Positions 27,136-34,955 of a DNA stretch of 64,000 nucleotides are shown one piece after another. Within the stretch, counting starts at the first letter, position 1. Every line of letters begins with the position of its first letter. The position numbers and the translations under genes are program-made. This DNA comes from Eisenbergiella sp963559585. GTDB taxonomy: Bacteria > Bacillota > Clostridia > Lachnospirales > Lachnospiraceae. Below the pieces are notes generated by a model. The model saw only the letters and a list, made by a program, of their open reading frames with translations, ran no database searches and was not told the DNA's origin. The stretch covers positions 1 through 64,000 of the forward strand of contig CAUWLJ010000006.1 in NCBI GenBank assembly GCA_963559585.1. Reading direction: 5' to 3'.

Positions 27136-27154
27136 GTGGAAAAGGAGCGCATAA

Positions 27155-28270
27155 GTGAAACGATACGACAACATTCAGCTGCTTCGTGTCCTGGCCTGTC
27201 TGGGCGTCTTTACGGCCCACCTTGCGCCGAAAATGGGGGCGCAGGGCGCCGTGGCCAGAGCGGCAAACTTCGGCGCGTCCGGCGTTTACCTGTTCTTTCT
27301 GGTCAGCGCTTTTCTGGCCTGCGGCACATGGAGCGGGCGCAGCCTGAGCGGCGTGCCGGGCTATTATCTCCGGCGGACCTTTCGGATCCTTCCCCTGTAC
27401 TATGGAGTGATCCTTTACCAGTTCCTTCTGCACACCTTCCTTTTAAAGGACGTGCCTCCTGACCCGGAGGGGCTTTTATGGCTTCGTTACCTGCTTTTGA
27501 CCAACGCCTTTCTTCCCGGGCCGGACAATTTCTGGTCGAATCTGTCGGCTACCTGGACCATCAGCCTGTTTCTGGTCTTTTACCTGTGCGCTCCCTTTCT
27601 GGTGCGTACCGTGGAGGCGGGATGGAGGAAAAGGATGATGTCAAATGGAAATGAGGAGAAAAAAAGGCGGAATACAGACAGCGCCCTTGTTTTGCGGGCC
27701 GCGCTCCTTTACCTGGCTTCTATCCTTCTCCAGCAGCTCTGGAACCGGTCAGAATATGCAGGATATATGATGTGCTTTTATTATCTGCACTTTTTCCTGC
27801 TGGGCATTCTGGTGTGGTATCTGGCCAGGCTTGCAGACAGGTGGAAGGCCGCGGCGGTTCTGGCGGGCGTATTCGCGGCGGCGGCTCTGCTCCTCGTCCT
27901 CTTCTTTGACGGCGTGCCCTATTTTACCGGCGTATCCTGGTTCTACGCCGTTATTCTGCTCCTTTCCATGGATTTTTCCTGGGGGTGGGCAGAGCGGCTT
28001 GGAGAAAGGGGAAGGAGGGCGGCGGAGGAGGTCAGAAAAGGACTTGCATTGCTGGACAGACACTCCTACGCCATCTATCTGGTTCATCCAGCGGTGATCG
28101 AAGGGCTTGAGCTGGTGATGGCCCGCGTGCCCCTTGGCCCTGTGGCGGTGGGTGCGGCGGCGGTGTCCCTGACTGCGGCGGGCGTGGCAGCAGCCGGGCG
28201 GCTGATCGAGAGGCCAGCAGCCCTGCTTATGAAAAGATTAACAGCCGGAAATGCTCCGGCAGGGAGGTAA
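27155..28270 (+). CDS. Acyltransferase 3 (OafA-type) membrane protein
   Basis: A 371-residue integral membrane O-acyltransferase with about ten transmembrane segments. Typical features are the N-terminal 'NIQLLRVLACLGVFTAHL' with the conserved His, the Arg pair in 'YYLRRTFRILPLYYGV', and the late 'HSYAIYLVHPAVIEG' segment. Such proteins acetylate sugars of surface polysaccharides or peptidoglycan. The start is GTG 27155, with AAAGGAG eight bases upstream. It lies 19 bases after the SGNH gene and five bases before lemA, so it is inside the same operon. Confidence 0.85.
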   Translation: MKRYDNIQLLRVLACLGVFTAHLAPKMGAQGAVARAANFGASGVYLFFLVSAFLACGTWSGRSLSGVPGYYLRRTFRILPLYYGVILYQFLLHTFLLKDVPPDPEGLLWLRYLLLTNAFLPGPDNFWSNLSATWTISLFLVFYLCAPFLVRTVEAGWRKRMMSNGNEEKKRRNTDSALVLRAALLYLASILLQQLWNRSEYAGYMMCFYYLHFFLLGILVWYLARLADRWKAAAVLAGVFAAAALLLVLFFDGVPYFTGVSWFYAVILLLSMDFSWGWAERLGERGRRAAEEVRKGLALLDRHSYAIYLVHPAVIEGLELVMARVPLGPVAVGAAAVSLTAAGVAAAGRLIERPAALLMKRLTAGNAPAGR

Positions 28271-28275
28271 ATAAG

Positions 28276-28989
28276 ATGATTGTGATAGGAATTTTACTGA
28301 TTGTGCTGGTTCTGTTTTTTGTGGTATGCTACAACCGCCTCCGTCGGCTTGGGGTGAAGGTGGAGGAGAGCAGCTCCGGAATTGATGTGGCGCTGGAGAA
28401 GCGTTACGATCTGCTCTCAGAGGAACTGGAGGCAGTGAAAAAATTTTTACAGCATGAATACGAGACTTACACGGCAGTGGCTGCCGCCCGCGCGGGTACA
28501 GAGATGGAGGAGAAAAGACTGGAGGCCCAGGGTCGTCTGACAGAGGAAATGCTGAAGGAGATGGAGCGGGAGGTAACACGGCAGACGGAAGCCATGGAGC
28601 AGATTGCAGGGGAAATGGGAGAGGCACGCCAGGAGCAGGATGGCCAGAAGGACGCGCCGCAGCCGGGGGCGCAGGAGAGCCGAATGGACCGCCTGACCCA
28701 TATCCATCACAGCCTGGGCAGCGTGAAAAGCGCTGTGGACGCTCTTTCCGAGCAGTATCCGGTTCTTTACTCTGCGGCCTCCATGGAACATTTCCAGCGG
28801 GATATTCTGAATACGGAGGAGCATCTGCAGGCGGCCAGAAGACTGTACAATGCCAACGCTTCCCTCTATAATCAGACCCTTGCCTCTATTCCCTACGTAC
28901 TGTTTGCCGGAATATGCGGCATGAAACGGGCAGCTTTTTATGAGGTGGAGGAAAAAAAGAAGGAAGTCCGCATAAGCTTTGACAAATAA
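28276..28989 (+). CDS. LemA-family protein
   Basis: LemA proteins have a single N-terminal membrane helix and a four-helix bundle outside or inside the membrane; their role is poorly known. This 237-residue protein has the helix 'VIGILLIVLVLFFVVCYNRL', the family start of the bundle ('VEESSSGIDVALEKRYDLL'), and the end motif 'RRLYNANASLYNQTLASIP...AFYEVEE'. It is longer than usual because of a charged helical insert at about residues 75-145. GGGAGGTAAATAAG precedes the ATG. A DUF3137 protein follows, and LemA with DUF3137 is a recurring pair in Firmicutes. Confidence 0.88.
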   Translation: MIVIGILLIVLVLFFVVCYNRLRRLGVKVEESSSGIDVALEKRYDLLSEELEAVKKFLQHEYETYTAVAAARAGTEMEEKRLEAQGRLTEEMLKEMEREVTRQTEAMEQIAGEMGEARQEQDGQKDAPQPGAQESRMDRLTHIHHSLGSVKSAVDALSEQYPVLYSAASMEHFQRDILNTEEHLQAARRLYNANASLYNQTLASIPYVLFAGICGMKRAAFYEVEEKKKEVRISFDK

Positions 28990-29053
28990 CAGCCGTTATC
29001 AGGGAAAGGGGAAGATTGAAAATCAGCTTGATGGCTTATTTTCAATTAACAGT

Positions 29054-29072
29054 TTTGTGCCGGAGCGTCACA
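29054..29072. repeat. 19-base repeat shared with 58700-58718
   Basis: The sequence TTTGTGCCGGAGCGTCACA occurs here and again at 58700-58718, in both cases in an intergenic segment about 85-115 bases ahead of a start codon. Here it is part of a hairpin with TTTTGTG and CACAAAA arms. Both sites are followed by a GCGGGAAA / GACGGGAAA segment and a TTTC(T/C)CGCCG segment, so the similarity extends further as a degenerate repeat. Confidence 0.6.
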
Positions 29073-29155
29073 AAACTGTGCGGATCGCAGGCGGGAAAAC
29101 GATGCGTGCTTTCTCGCCGCGGCCGAAGCCGAAACGCTCCGGTATGGAGGTAAAT

Positions 29156-30172
29156 ATGGAAAAAACAGCAGCGGCAATCAGAGGAGAGGAACTGGAAAAT
29201 CTGCGCAGGAGGGCGGTAAGCCGCCATAAGGCCCTGTTTCGTATTCCGGTTTTGGTTTTTGTGCTCCTGTTACTTTTGGAGCTTATTTTTAACCGGCACG
29301 GTCTGCTTGGGCTGCTGACAGGAGCCCTTTCCGGCCCGTCAGCGGCCGGCGCGCTTTTACACTTGGCGGGCGGGGTGATGCTTGCCCTGACGGTGGCGGC
29401 GGCCTCCTTCTGCCTGTTTTATCTTTTCGGCTGGAGAAAGTGCTATGACCGTTTTAACATCTGCTTTAAGAGCAGATACGTGCTCCAGACGCTGAAAGAG
29501 GTGCCTGAATTTTCGGATCTGAGCTATGAGAGCGCGCAGGGCCAGTTTTCCTTTCAGGAGCTGAGTGAAATCGGCGTGGTGCCCATGGGAGAGCAGAGCC
29601 TCTTTCGGACGACGGACAGGCTGGAGGGGAAGCTGGGAAAGGTGGCCTTCCGCTCAGGAAACATAACCACGGCAGAGCCCTCCGCATCCAGGAGGCAGAC
29701 CACGCCCACGGAGCTTTTCAACGGCCAGATCCTTGCATTTTCCCTGTTTGATGACCGTAAAATCAGCGAGGGCCGTCTCCAGGTGCTGCCGGAGAAGGTG
29801 TCGAAGCAGATGCGCAGGGAAGCGCACAGGGTGGAGACGGAAAATATGGCTTTTAACGCGCGCTTTTCCGTATATACGCAGGATGAACACAACGCCTTTT
29901 ATATACTGACACCTCAGGTGATCGAACGGATCATGGAATTTGCGGAGGCAGCCGGAGAAAACGTGTTCCTGGTATTTGAGGGCCCCTGCCTGTATGTGGG
30001 CGTACAGCAGTTCCGCCAGCCCTTTGACGCCTTTCTGGATATTCCGCTTGAGGAGCAGAGGAAAAATATTCTGGAGGACAGCCGCATGATGCTCTGTGCA
30101 GGGGAGATTCTGATACAGGCAGGAAAGAATGAGAGGCAGAAAAAAGGTAACAGTTCAGCCATATCGGTTTGA
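29156..30172 (+). CDS. DUF3137 membrane protein
   Basis: A 338-residue protein with two membrane segments (about residues 28-45 and 65-90) and a large soluble C-terminal domain with 'FNGQILAFSLFDDRKISEG', 'FSVYTQDEHNAFYILTPQ' and 'EDSRMMLCAGEI', as in DUF3137 proteins found beside LemA. Function is unknown. The start ATG 29156 follows TATGGAGG by five bases; the open frame to 28979 is non-coding leader. The last eight codons and the stop lie inside repeat copy B, so the natural C terminus was probably replaced by repeat sequence. Confidence 0.75.
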   Translation: MEKTAAAIRGEELENLRRRAVSRHKALFRIPVLVFVLLLLLELIFNRHGLLGLLTGALSGPSAAGALLHLAGGVMLALTVAAASFCLFYLFGWRKCYDRFNICFKSRYVLQTLKEVPEFSDLSYESAQGQFSFQELSEIGVVPMGEQSLFRTTDRLEGKLGKVAFRSGNITTAEPSASRRQTTPTELFNGQILAFSLFDDRKISEGRLQVLPEKVSKQMRREAHRVETENMAFNARFSVYTQDEHNAFYILTPQVIERIMEFAEAAGENVFLVFEGPCLYVGVQQFRQPFDAFLDIPLEEQRKNILEDSRMMLCAGEILIQAGKNERQKKGNSSAISV

Positions 30173-30310
30173 ACGGTCAAAACATGCTTGCATGATTTTG
30201 ACCGTTCATGCCGATATGAGATGAGCGCCCGTCTATGAGCAAAAAGAGCTGCGTAGCAGCGGAAAGCCCCGTAGGGGCGTTTTGCGAATGGGCGCGGGCT
30301 GAACTGTTAC
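30147..30310 (+). repeat. Hairpin-rich dispersed repeat, copy B
   Basis: A 164-base element with inverted ends GTAACAGTTCAGCC and GGCTGAACTGTTAC. Inside are a long palindrome from CATATCGG to CCGATATG, a GCTGCGTAGCAGC hairpin and a GCCCC-TA-GGGGC hairpin. It matches copy A (opposite orientation) along nearly its full length. It overlaps the 3' end of the DUF3137 gene. Confidence 0.85.
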
Positions 30311-30578
30311 GAAAAAAGAATGAGACGCAGAAAAAAGGTGTAGCCTTTTAGAAAAAAATATGTTAGAATGACAGAATCATATCTTCTGTCACAGCAGTTT
30401 GGCCATCCGCGCAGGGAGCCGGAAGGAATACGGCTGGAGTGCTGTCTTTATTTTTATCAGCGCGGGGAGCGGATTTTGCCGCTCTGTCTGCAACTTTGGC
30501 GTTTCGCCGATTTTACCTTTTATCAATCGGGAATCAGGAGAGGAGGGATGCCGGAATACAGTGGTGCAGTTCACCGGC

Positions 30579-30665
30579 TTGAGGCTGCTGTGAACAGCAG
30601 CTAATACGTAACAGCGGAAAGCCCCGAGGAGGCGTTTTGCGAAGGGGTGCGGGCTGGACTGTTAC
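30579..30665 (+). repeat. Partial repeat copy C
   Basis: The segment from about 30612 to 30665 matches the right half of copy B (CAGCGGAAAGCCCC, GGCGTTTTGCGAA, GCGGGCTG-ACTGTTAC). Just ahead, TTGAGGCTGCTGTGAACAG at 30579-30597 is identical to 6401-6419, which lies beside copy A. The left half of the element is missing. Confidence 0.7.
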
Positions 30666-30707
30666 ACTAATACTCGTTCCGTCTGAGTTTAAAATGCAGT
30701 TTAATGA

Positions 30708-30736
30708 TTGACAAACAAGAACAGATGTTTTATGAT
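30708..30736 (+). promoter_or_regulatory. recA promoter (sigma-A)
   Basis: Consensus TTGACA at 30708-30713 and TATGAT at 30731-30736 with a 17-base spacer, 66 bases before recA. The spacer contains a LexA box. Confidence 0.85.
30719..30730 (+). promoter_or_regulatory. LexA (SOS) box 1
   Basis: GAAC-AGAT-GTTT fits the Gram-positive SOS box GAAC-N4-GTTC with one mismatch. It fills the spacer between the -35 and -10 elements of the recA promoter, where bound LexA would exclude RNA polymerase. Confidence 0.65.
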
Positions 30737-30746
30737 AATAAAAAAA

Positions 30747-30758
30747 GAACACCTGTTC
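30747..30758 (+). promoter_or_regulatory. LexA (SOS) box 2
   Basis: GAAC-ACCT-GTTC is a perfect GAAC-N4-GTTC SOS box just downstream of the -10 element, near the transcription start. Together with box 1 it marks recA as LexA-repressed. Confidence 0.85.
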
Positions 30759-30801
30759 TGAGAATGTATTCGTGTGCAGAGCACACAGATAGGAGCAAGC
30801 C

Positions 30802-31911
30802 ATGGCAGTGGAAAAAGAAGGAAAAGCAGAAAAAGAAGGAAAAATGAAAGCGCTCGAGGACGCGCTTGCCCAGATTGAGAAGCAGTATGGAAAGGGAGCG
30901 GTGATGAAGCTGGGAGATCCCTCCAGCCAGATGAATGTGGAGACGATCCCCACAGGATCTCTGAGCCTTGATATTGCGCTGGGGCTTGGGGGCATCCCCA
31001 AGGGAAGGATCATCGAGATCTATGGCCCGGAGTCCAGCGGTAAGACCACAGTGACTCTGCATATGATTGCAGAGGTACAGAGGAGAGGCGGCATTGCAGG
31101 CTTTATCGATGCGGAGCATGCACTGGATCCTGTATACGCCAGAAATATTGGTGTGGACATAGACAATCTCTACATCTCCCAGCCGGACAACGGAGAGCAG
31201 GCCCTGGAGATCACAGAGACCATGGTGCGCTCAGGGGCTATCGACATTGTGGTGGTGGACTCGGTTGCAGCCCTGGTGCCCAAGGCTGAGATCGACGGAG
31301 ACATGGGGGACTCCCATGTAGGACTGCAGGCCAGGCTCATGTCCCAGGCGCTGCGTAAGCTCACCGCTGTGGTCAGCAAGTTTAACTGTACGGTGGTGTT
31401 TATCAACCAGCTTCGTGAGAAGGTGGGCGTTATGTTCGGCAATCCGGAGACCACCACAGGCGGCCGTGCGCTGAAGTTCTACTCTACGATCCGCATGGAT
31501 GTGCGCAGGATTGAATCCCTGAAGCAGGGCGGAGAGATGGTGGGAAACCGGACCCGCGTGAAGGTGGTGAAGAACAAGATTGCTCCTCCGTTTAAGGAAG
31601 CGGAGTTCGACATCATGTTCGGCCAGGGTATTTCCAAGGAAGGCGATGTGCTGGATCTTGCCGTGACGCTCAACATTGTGAACAAGAGCGGAGCCTGGTT
31701 CGCCTATGAAGGAAGCAAGATCGGCCAGGGCCGTGAGAATGCCAAGAATTTCCTGAAGGAGAATCCGGCGGTCTGCGGGGAGATTGAGCGCAGAGTGAGG
31801 GATCACTATCACCTGGACGGTAAGAAAGAGGACGGACAGGAGGGAACGCCTGCCATAGCCCCGGAGCTTCACACGGAGGAGGGAGCCCCGGAGACTGAGG
31901 AAGCAGAATGA
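30802..31911 (+). CDS. recA: Recombinase A
   Basis: RecA forms filaments on single-stranded DNA, drives homologous strand exchange and triggers LexA self-cleavage. The 369-residue protein has the Walker A motif GPESSGKTT, the 'ALDPVYARNIGVDIDNL' region, the Walker B 'IDIVVVDSVAALVPKAE' and the L2 loop 'NQLREKVGVMFGNPETTTGGRALKFY' in standard places. The first 15 residues are a Lys/Glu-rich extension and the tail is acidic, as usual. TAGGAG lies six bases upstream. The recX start overlaps the stop by four bases. Control by LexA is supported by two boxes in the promoter. Confidence 0.98.
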   Translation: MAVEKEGKAEKEGKMKALEDALAQIEKQYGKGAVMKLGDPSSQMNVETIPTGSLSLDIALGLGGIPKGRIIEIYGPESSGKTTVTLHMIAEVQRRGGIAGFIDAEHALDPVYARNIGVDIDNLYISQPDNGEQALEITETMVRSGAIDIVVVDSVAALVPKAEIDGDMGDSHVGLQARLMSQALRKLTAVVSKFNCTVVFINQLREKVGVMFGNPETTTGGRALKFYSTIRMDVRRIESLKQGGEMVGNRTRVKVVKNKIAPPFKEAEFDIMFGQGISKEGDVLDLAVTLNIVNKSGAWFAYEGSKIGQGRENAKNFLKENPAVCGEIERRVRDHYHLDGKKEDGQEGTPAIAPELHTEEGAPETEEAE

Positions 31912-32540
31912 AGGTAACAGCGGTCGTGCCCCTGAGCAAGACGAGATACAGAATTGAGATAGACGGGGAGACGGCATTTGTCCTCTATGGCGGTGAGCTT
32001 CGGCGGTACGGCGTGGCCGAGGGAAGGGAGCTTGCCCGCACAGACTGGGAGGAGATCATGCACCAGGTGCTTCCCCGGCGGGCAAAGCTGCGCTGCATGA
32101 AGCTTTTGACGGCCAGGAATTACACCAGGGCGCAGCTGATTGACAGGCTGCGTCAGGGGGAATATCCCCCGGAGACGGTGGAGGAGGCGGTGGCGTATGT
32201 GGAGAGCTTCGGCTATGTGGATGACGAGGCCTATGCCAGAAGCTACGTGGAAGACCACATTGCCAGCCGGAGCCGCCGCAGGATCACGGAGGATCTGCGC
32301 AGAAAGGGAGTGAGCGCCGGGCATATAGAAGCCGCACTGCTTGCGGTGGAGGAGCGGGACGGGATGCAGGATGAGGAGAGTATGATTCGCAGACTTCTGG
32401 AAAAGAAGCATTTCGACCCGCAGAACGCAGACAGGAAGGAGCGTCAGAGAATACAGGCATTCCTGTACCGGAAGGGCTTTTCACCGGAGAAGATTCGGAA
32501 AGCGCTGAACGCCGGCGCGTGGGAAGAAGATACATTTTAA
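31908..32540 (+). CDS. recX: Regulatory protein RecX
   Basis: RecX binds RecA filaments and limits RecA activity. This 210-residue protein has the triple three-helix-repeat layout of the family, with 'ALKLLTARNYTRAQLIDRLRQ', 'VESFGYVDDEAYARSYVEDHIASRSRRRITEDLRRKGV' and a third repeat 'RIQAFLYRKGFSPEKIRKAL'. It overlaps recA by four bases (ATGA), so the two are co-translated and co-induced by DNA damage. The length is within the usual range for Firmicutes. Confidence 0.93.
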   Translation: MKVTAVVPLSKTRYRIEIDGETAFVLYGGELRRYGVAEGRELARTDWEEIMHQVLPRRAKLRCMKLLTARNYTRAQLIDRLRQGEYPPETVEEAVAYVESFGYVDDEAYARSYVEDHIASRSRRRITEDLRRKGVSAGHIEAALLAVEERDGMQDEESMIRRLLEKKHFDPQNADRKERQRIQAFLYRKGFSPEKIRKALNAGAWEEDTF

Positions 32541-32603
32541 CAGGACAGGACCCCTCCGCTTGTGCAAAAGTTATGAAAATGATTCAAAATTTCGCTTTTG
32601 TAC

Positions 32604-32632
32604 TTGACACAATATCTGTTATTTATTAAAAT
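32604..32632 (+). promoter_or_regulatory. Promoter for rny
   Basis: TTGACA at 32604-32609 and TAAAAT at 32627-32632 with a 17-base spacer, about 100 bases before the rny start. A small AGAATGT...ACATTCT hairpin lies in the leader at about 32656-32681. Confidence 0.7.
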
Positions 32633-32730
32633 TGAACTGTTGTAAATCGCTTATAAGAATGTTTGCGCCTACATACATTCTATAACAGATATTCGTACAA
32701 TGAAAATTTAATAAGGAGGTGCTCCTGTCT

Positions 32731-34278
32731 ATGCTTTATTGTGTGATAGCAGCAGCGATTACTTTGGTCGTATCCGTCCCGGTTACTTTTGTACTTACTT
32801 CCTCTTACAGGAAGAAGGAGACGGAAACCAAAATCGGAAACGCGGAAGACAAGGCAAGGGAAATCATTGATGACGCTGTGAAAACGGCGGACGCCAAAAA
32901 GCGGGAAGGTCTGCTTGAGGTAAAGGAGGAGTCCATTCGGGCCAAGAACGAACTGGACAAGGAGATCAAGGAACGCAGAGCCGAGGTGCAGCGCTTCGAG
33001 AGAAGGGTTCAGCAGAAGGAAGAGAACGTAGACAAGAAGGCGGATGCGATTGAGAAGAAGGAGTCCGTTCTGACAGCCAGGGAGGAAGAACTGGCGAGAC
33101 AGAAGTCGGAGATCGCCAGGCTGAATGAGCAGAGAGTACAGGAACTGGAACGAATCTCAGGTTTGACCTCCGAACAGGCAAAAGACTACCTGTTGAAAAT
33201 TGTTGAAGATGAAGTAAAGCATGAATCGGCCGTGATGATCAAGGAAATGGAAAGCAGGGCCAGGGAAGAGGCGGATAAGAAGGCCAGGGAATATGTGGTG
33301 ACTGCCATTCAGAGATGCGCGGCAGACCATGTGGCAGAGGCTACCATATCCGTGGTACAGCTTCCCAACGACGAGATGAAGGGAAGGATTATCGGGCGTG
33401 AAGGACGCAACATCCGTACCCTGGAGACCCTGACCGGTGTGGATCTGATCATCGATGATACACCGGAGGCAGTGATCCTTTCCTCCTTCGACCCCATCAG
33501 AAGGGAAGTGGCGAGGATTGCTCTGGAGAAGCTGATCATTGACGGACGTATCCATCCGGCAAGGATCGAGGAGATGGTAGAGAAGGCGCAGAGAGAAGTG
33601 GAAGTGATGATCAAGGAGGAGGGTGAATCCGCTGTCCTGGAAGTAGGCATACACGGCATCCATCCCGAACTGGTGAAGCTTCTCGGTAAATTAAAGTTCA
33701 GGACAAGCTACGGTCAGAACGCGCTGAAGCATTCCATAGAGGTGGCCCAGCTGTCAGGGCTTCTGGCTTCTGAACTGGGACTGGATGTGAGAATGGCCAA
33801 GCGTGCCGGCCTGCTTCATGATATTGGTAAGGCTGTGGATCATGAAATGGAAGGCTCCCATATCCAGCTTGGCGTTGAGCTTTGTAAGAAATATAAGGAA
33901 TCTGCTGTGGTCATCAACGCGGTGGAATCCCACCACGGAGACGTGGAACCCAGCAGTCTGGTTTCCTGCATCGTGCAGGCGGCGGATACAATCTCCGCAG
34001 CAAGACCGGGCGCAAGAAGGGAAACATTGGAAACCTATACCAGCAGGCTGACGCAGCTGGAGGATATTGCAAACAATTTCAAAGGTGTGGACAAGTCTTT
34101 TGCTATTCAGGCGGGAAGAGAGATTCGCGTTATGGTGGTTCCTGAACAGGTATCAGATGCGGATATGGTTCTGATGGCGCGGGATATTTCCAAAGCGATC
34201 GAGGCGGATCTGGAATATCCTGGACAGATCAAGGTAAACGTGATCAGAGAAAGCCGTGTATCAGAATATGCAAAATAG
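32731..34278 (+). CDS. rny: Ribonuclease Y
   Basis: RNase Y is a membrane-anchored endoribonuclease that starts mRNA decay in many Firmicutes. The 515-residue protein has an N-terminal membrane helix (about residues 3-24), a long coiled coil rich in Glu and Lys (about 30-190), a KH domain with 'GRIIGREGRNIRTLETLTG', and an HD domain with 'LLHDIGKAVDHE'. ATG 32731 is used because AAGGAGG ends eleven bases upstream; the in-frame GTG at 32719 overlaps that site. It has its own promoter after recX and ends at a strong terminator. Confidence 0.96.
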   Translation: MLYCVIAAAITLVVSVPVTFVLTSSYRKKETETKIGNAEDKAREIIDDAVKTADAKKREGLLEVKEESIRAKNELDKEIKERRAEVQRFERRVQQKEENVDKKADAIEKKESVLTAREEELARQKSEIARLNEQRVQELERISGLTSEQAKDYLLKIVEDEVKHESAVMIKEMESRAREEADKKAREYVVTAIQRCAADHVAEATISVVQLPNDEMKGRIIGREGRNIRTLETLTGVDLIIDDTPEAVILSSFDPIRREVARIALEKLIIDGRIHPARIEEMVEKAQREVEVMIKEEGESAVLEVGIHGIHPELVKLLGKLKFRTSYGQNALKHSIEVAQLSGLLASELGLDVRMAKRAGLLHDIGKAVDHEMEGSHIQLGVELCKKYKESAVVINAVESHHGDVEPSSLVSCIVQAADTISAARPGARRETLETYTSRLTQLEDIANNFKGVDKSFAIQAGREIRVMVVPEQVSDADMVLMARDISKAIEADLEYPGQIKVNVIRESRVSEYAK

Positions 34279-34286
34279 TCAACCAA

Positions 34287-34317
34287 GGCCCCGCAGGCAT
34301 CTGCGGGGCCTTTTTTT
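34287..34317 (+). terminator. Rho-independent terminator after rny
   Basis: GGCCCCGCAG at 34287-34296 pairs with CTGCGGGGCC at 34301-34310 around a GCAT loop, followed by seven T. Confidence 0.95.
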
Positions 34318-34360
34318 CACAGATAAAAGAGACGACAGAACCGCATGGAGGTAAAAATGT

Positions 34361-34897
34361 ATGGCAGAGGAATTCAAGCGTCTTGACAGGGAGCTGGTCT
34401 ACAAGGGGAGCATCGTGGATTTTTACAAGGACACGGTTCAGGTTCCCAACGGAAATATTGTGAGGTGGGACTTTATCGGTCATAAGGGAGCGGCCGCAGT
34501 GGTTCCGGTAAGGCAGGATGGAAAGCTCCTGATGGTGAGGCAGTACCGCAATGCCCTGGACCGTTATACGCTGGAGATCCCGGCAGGCGGCCTGAACGGA
34601 GCAAAGGAGCCTTCTCTTGCGGCGGCAGCGAGAGAGCTGGAGGAGGAGACCGGTTATGTGGCGGGAAAGATGGAGTGGCTGATCACAGTGCGCACCACGG
34701 TGGCCTTCTGCAATGAGAAGATAGACATTTACCTTGCCACTGAGCTTACTCCCGGAAGCCAGCATCTGGACGAGGACGAATTTATCAATGTGGAGGCCTA
34801 TACGGTGGAGGAGCTGTGCGAAATGATCCTGGATGGACGGATCGAGGACTCCAAGACGATTTCGGCGATCATGAGCTACAGAGCGAAATTCCTGTGA
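34361..34897 (+). CDS. NUDIX hydrolase (ADP-ribose pyrophosphatase type)
   Basis: A 178-residue NUDIX protein with the box 'GGLNGAKEPSLAAAARELEEETGY', matching G-x5-E-x7-REU-x-EE-x-GU. Sequence before the box ('VPVRQDGKLLMVRQYRNALDRYTLEIPAGG') is typical of ADP-ribose pyrophosphatases, which split ADP-ribose to AMP and ribose 5-phosphate. TGGAGG lies upstream of ATG 34361. It comes before a SpoIIM gene, an order I recall from other Lachnospiraceae and Clostridia. Confidence 0.88.
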   Translation: MAEEFKRLDRELVYKGSIVDFYKDTVQVPNGNIVRWDFIGHKGAAAVVPVRQDGKLLMVRQYRNALDRYTLEIPAGGLNGAKEPSLAAAARELEEETGYVAGKMEWLITVRTTVAFCNEKIDIYLATELTPGSQHLDEDEFINVEAYTVEELCEMILDGRIEDSKTISAIMSYRAKFL

Positions 34898-34955
34898 ATC
34901 TTCCCATAGACCTGGGCATATACATGGAGAAAGAAACGGGAAAAGGGCATGGAAG

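Larger units (their letters stand above)
30173..30801. other. Intergenic region between DUF3137 gene and recA
   Basis: Besides most of repeat copy B, partial copy C and the recA promoter with its LexA boxes, I see no gene. Short overlapping frames near 30368-30604 have no ribosome site or recognisable sequence and are not called. Confidence 0.5.

Noticed and set aside
30368..30604. A 78-codon frame before recA
   Set aside because: It runs into repeat copy C, has no ribosome site and shows no recognisable family.
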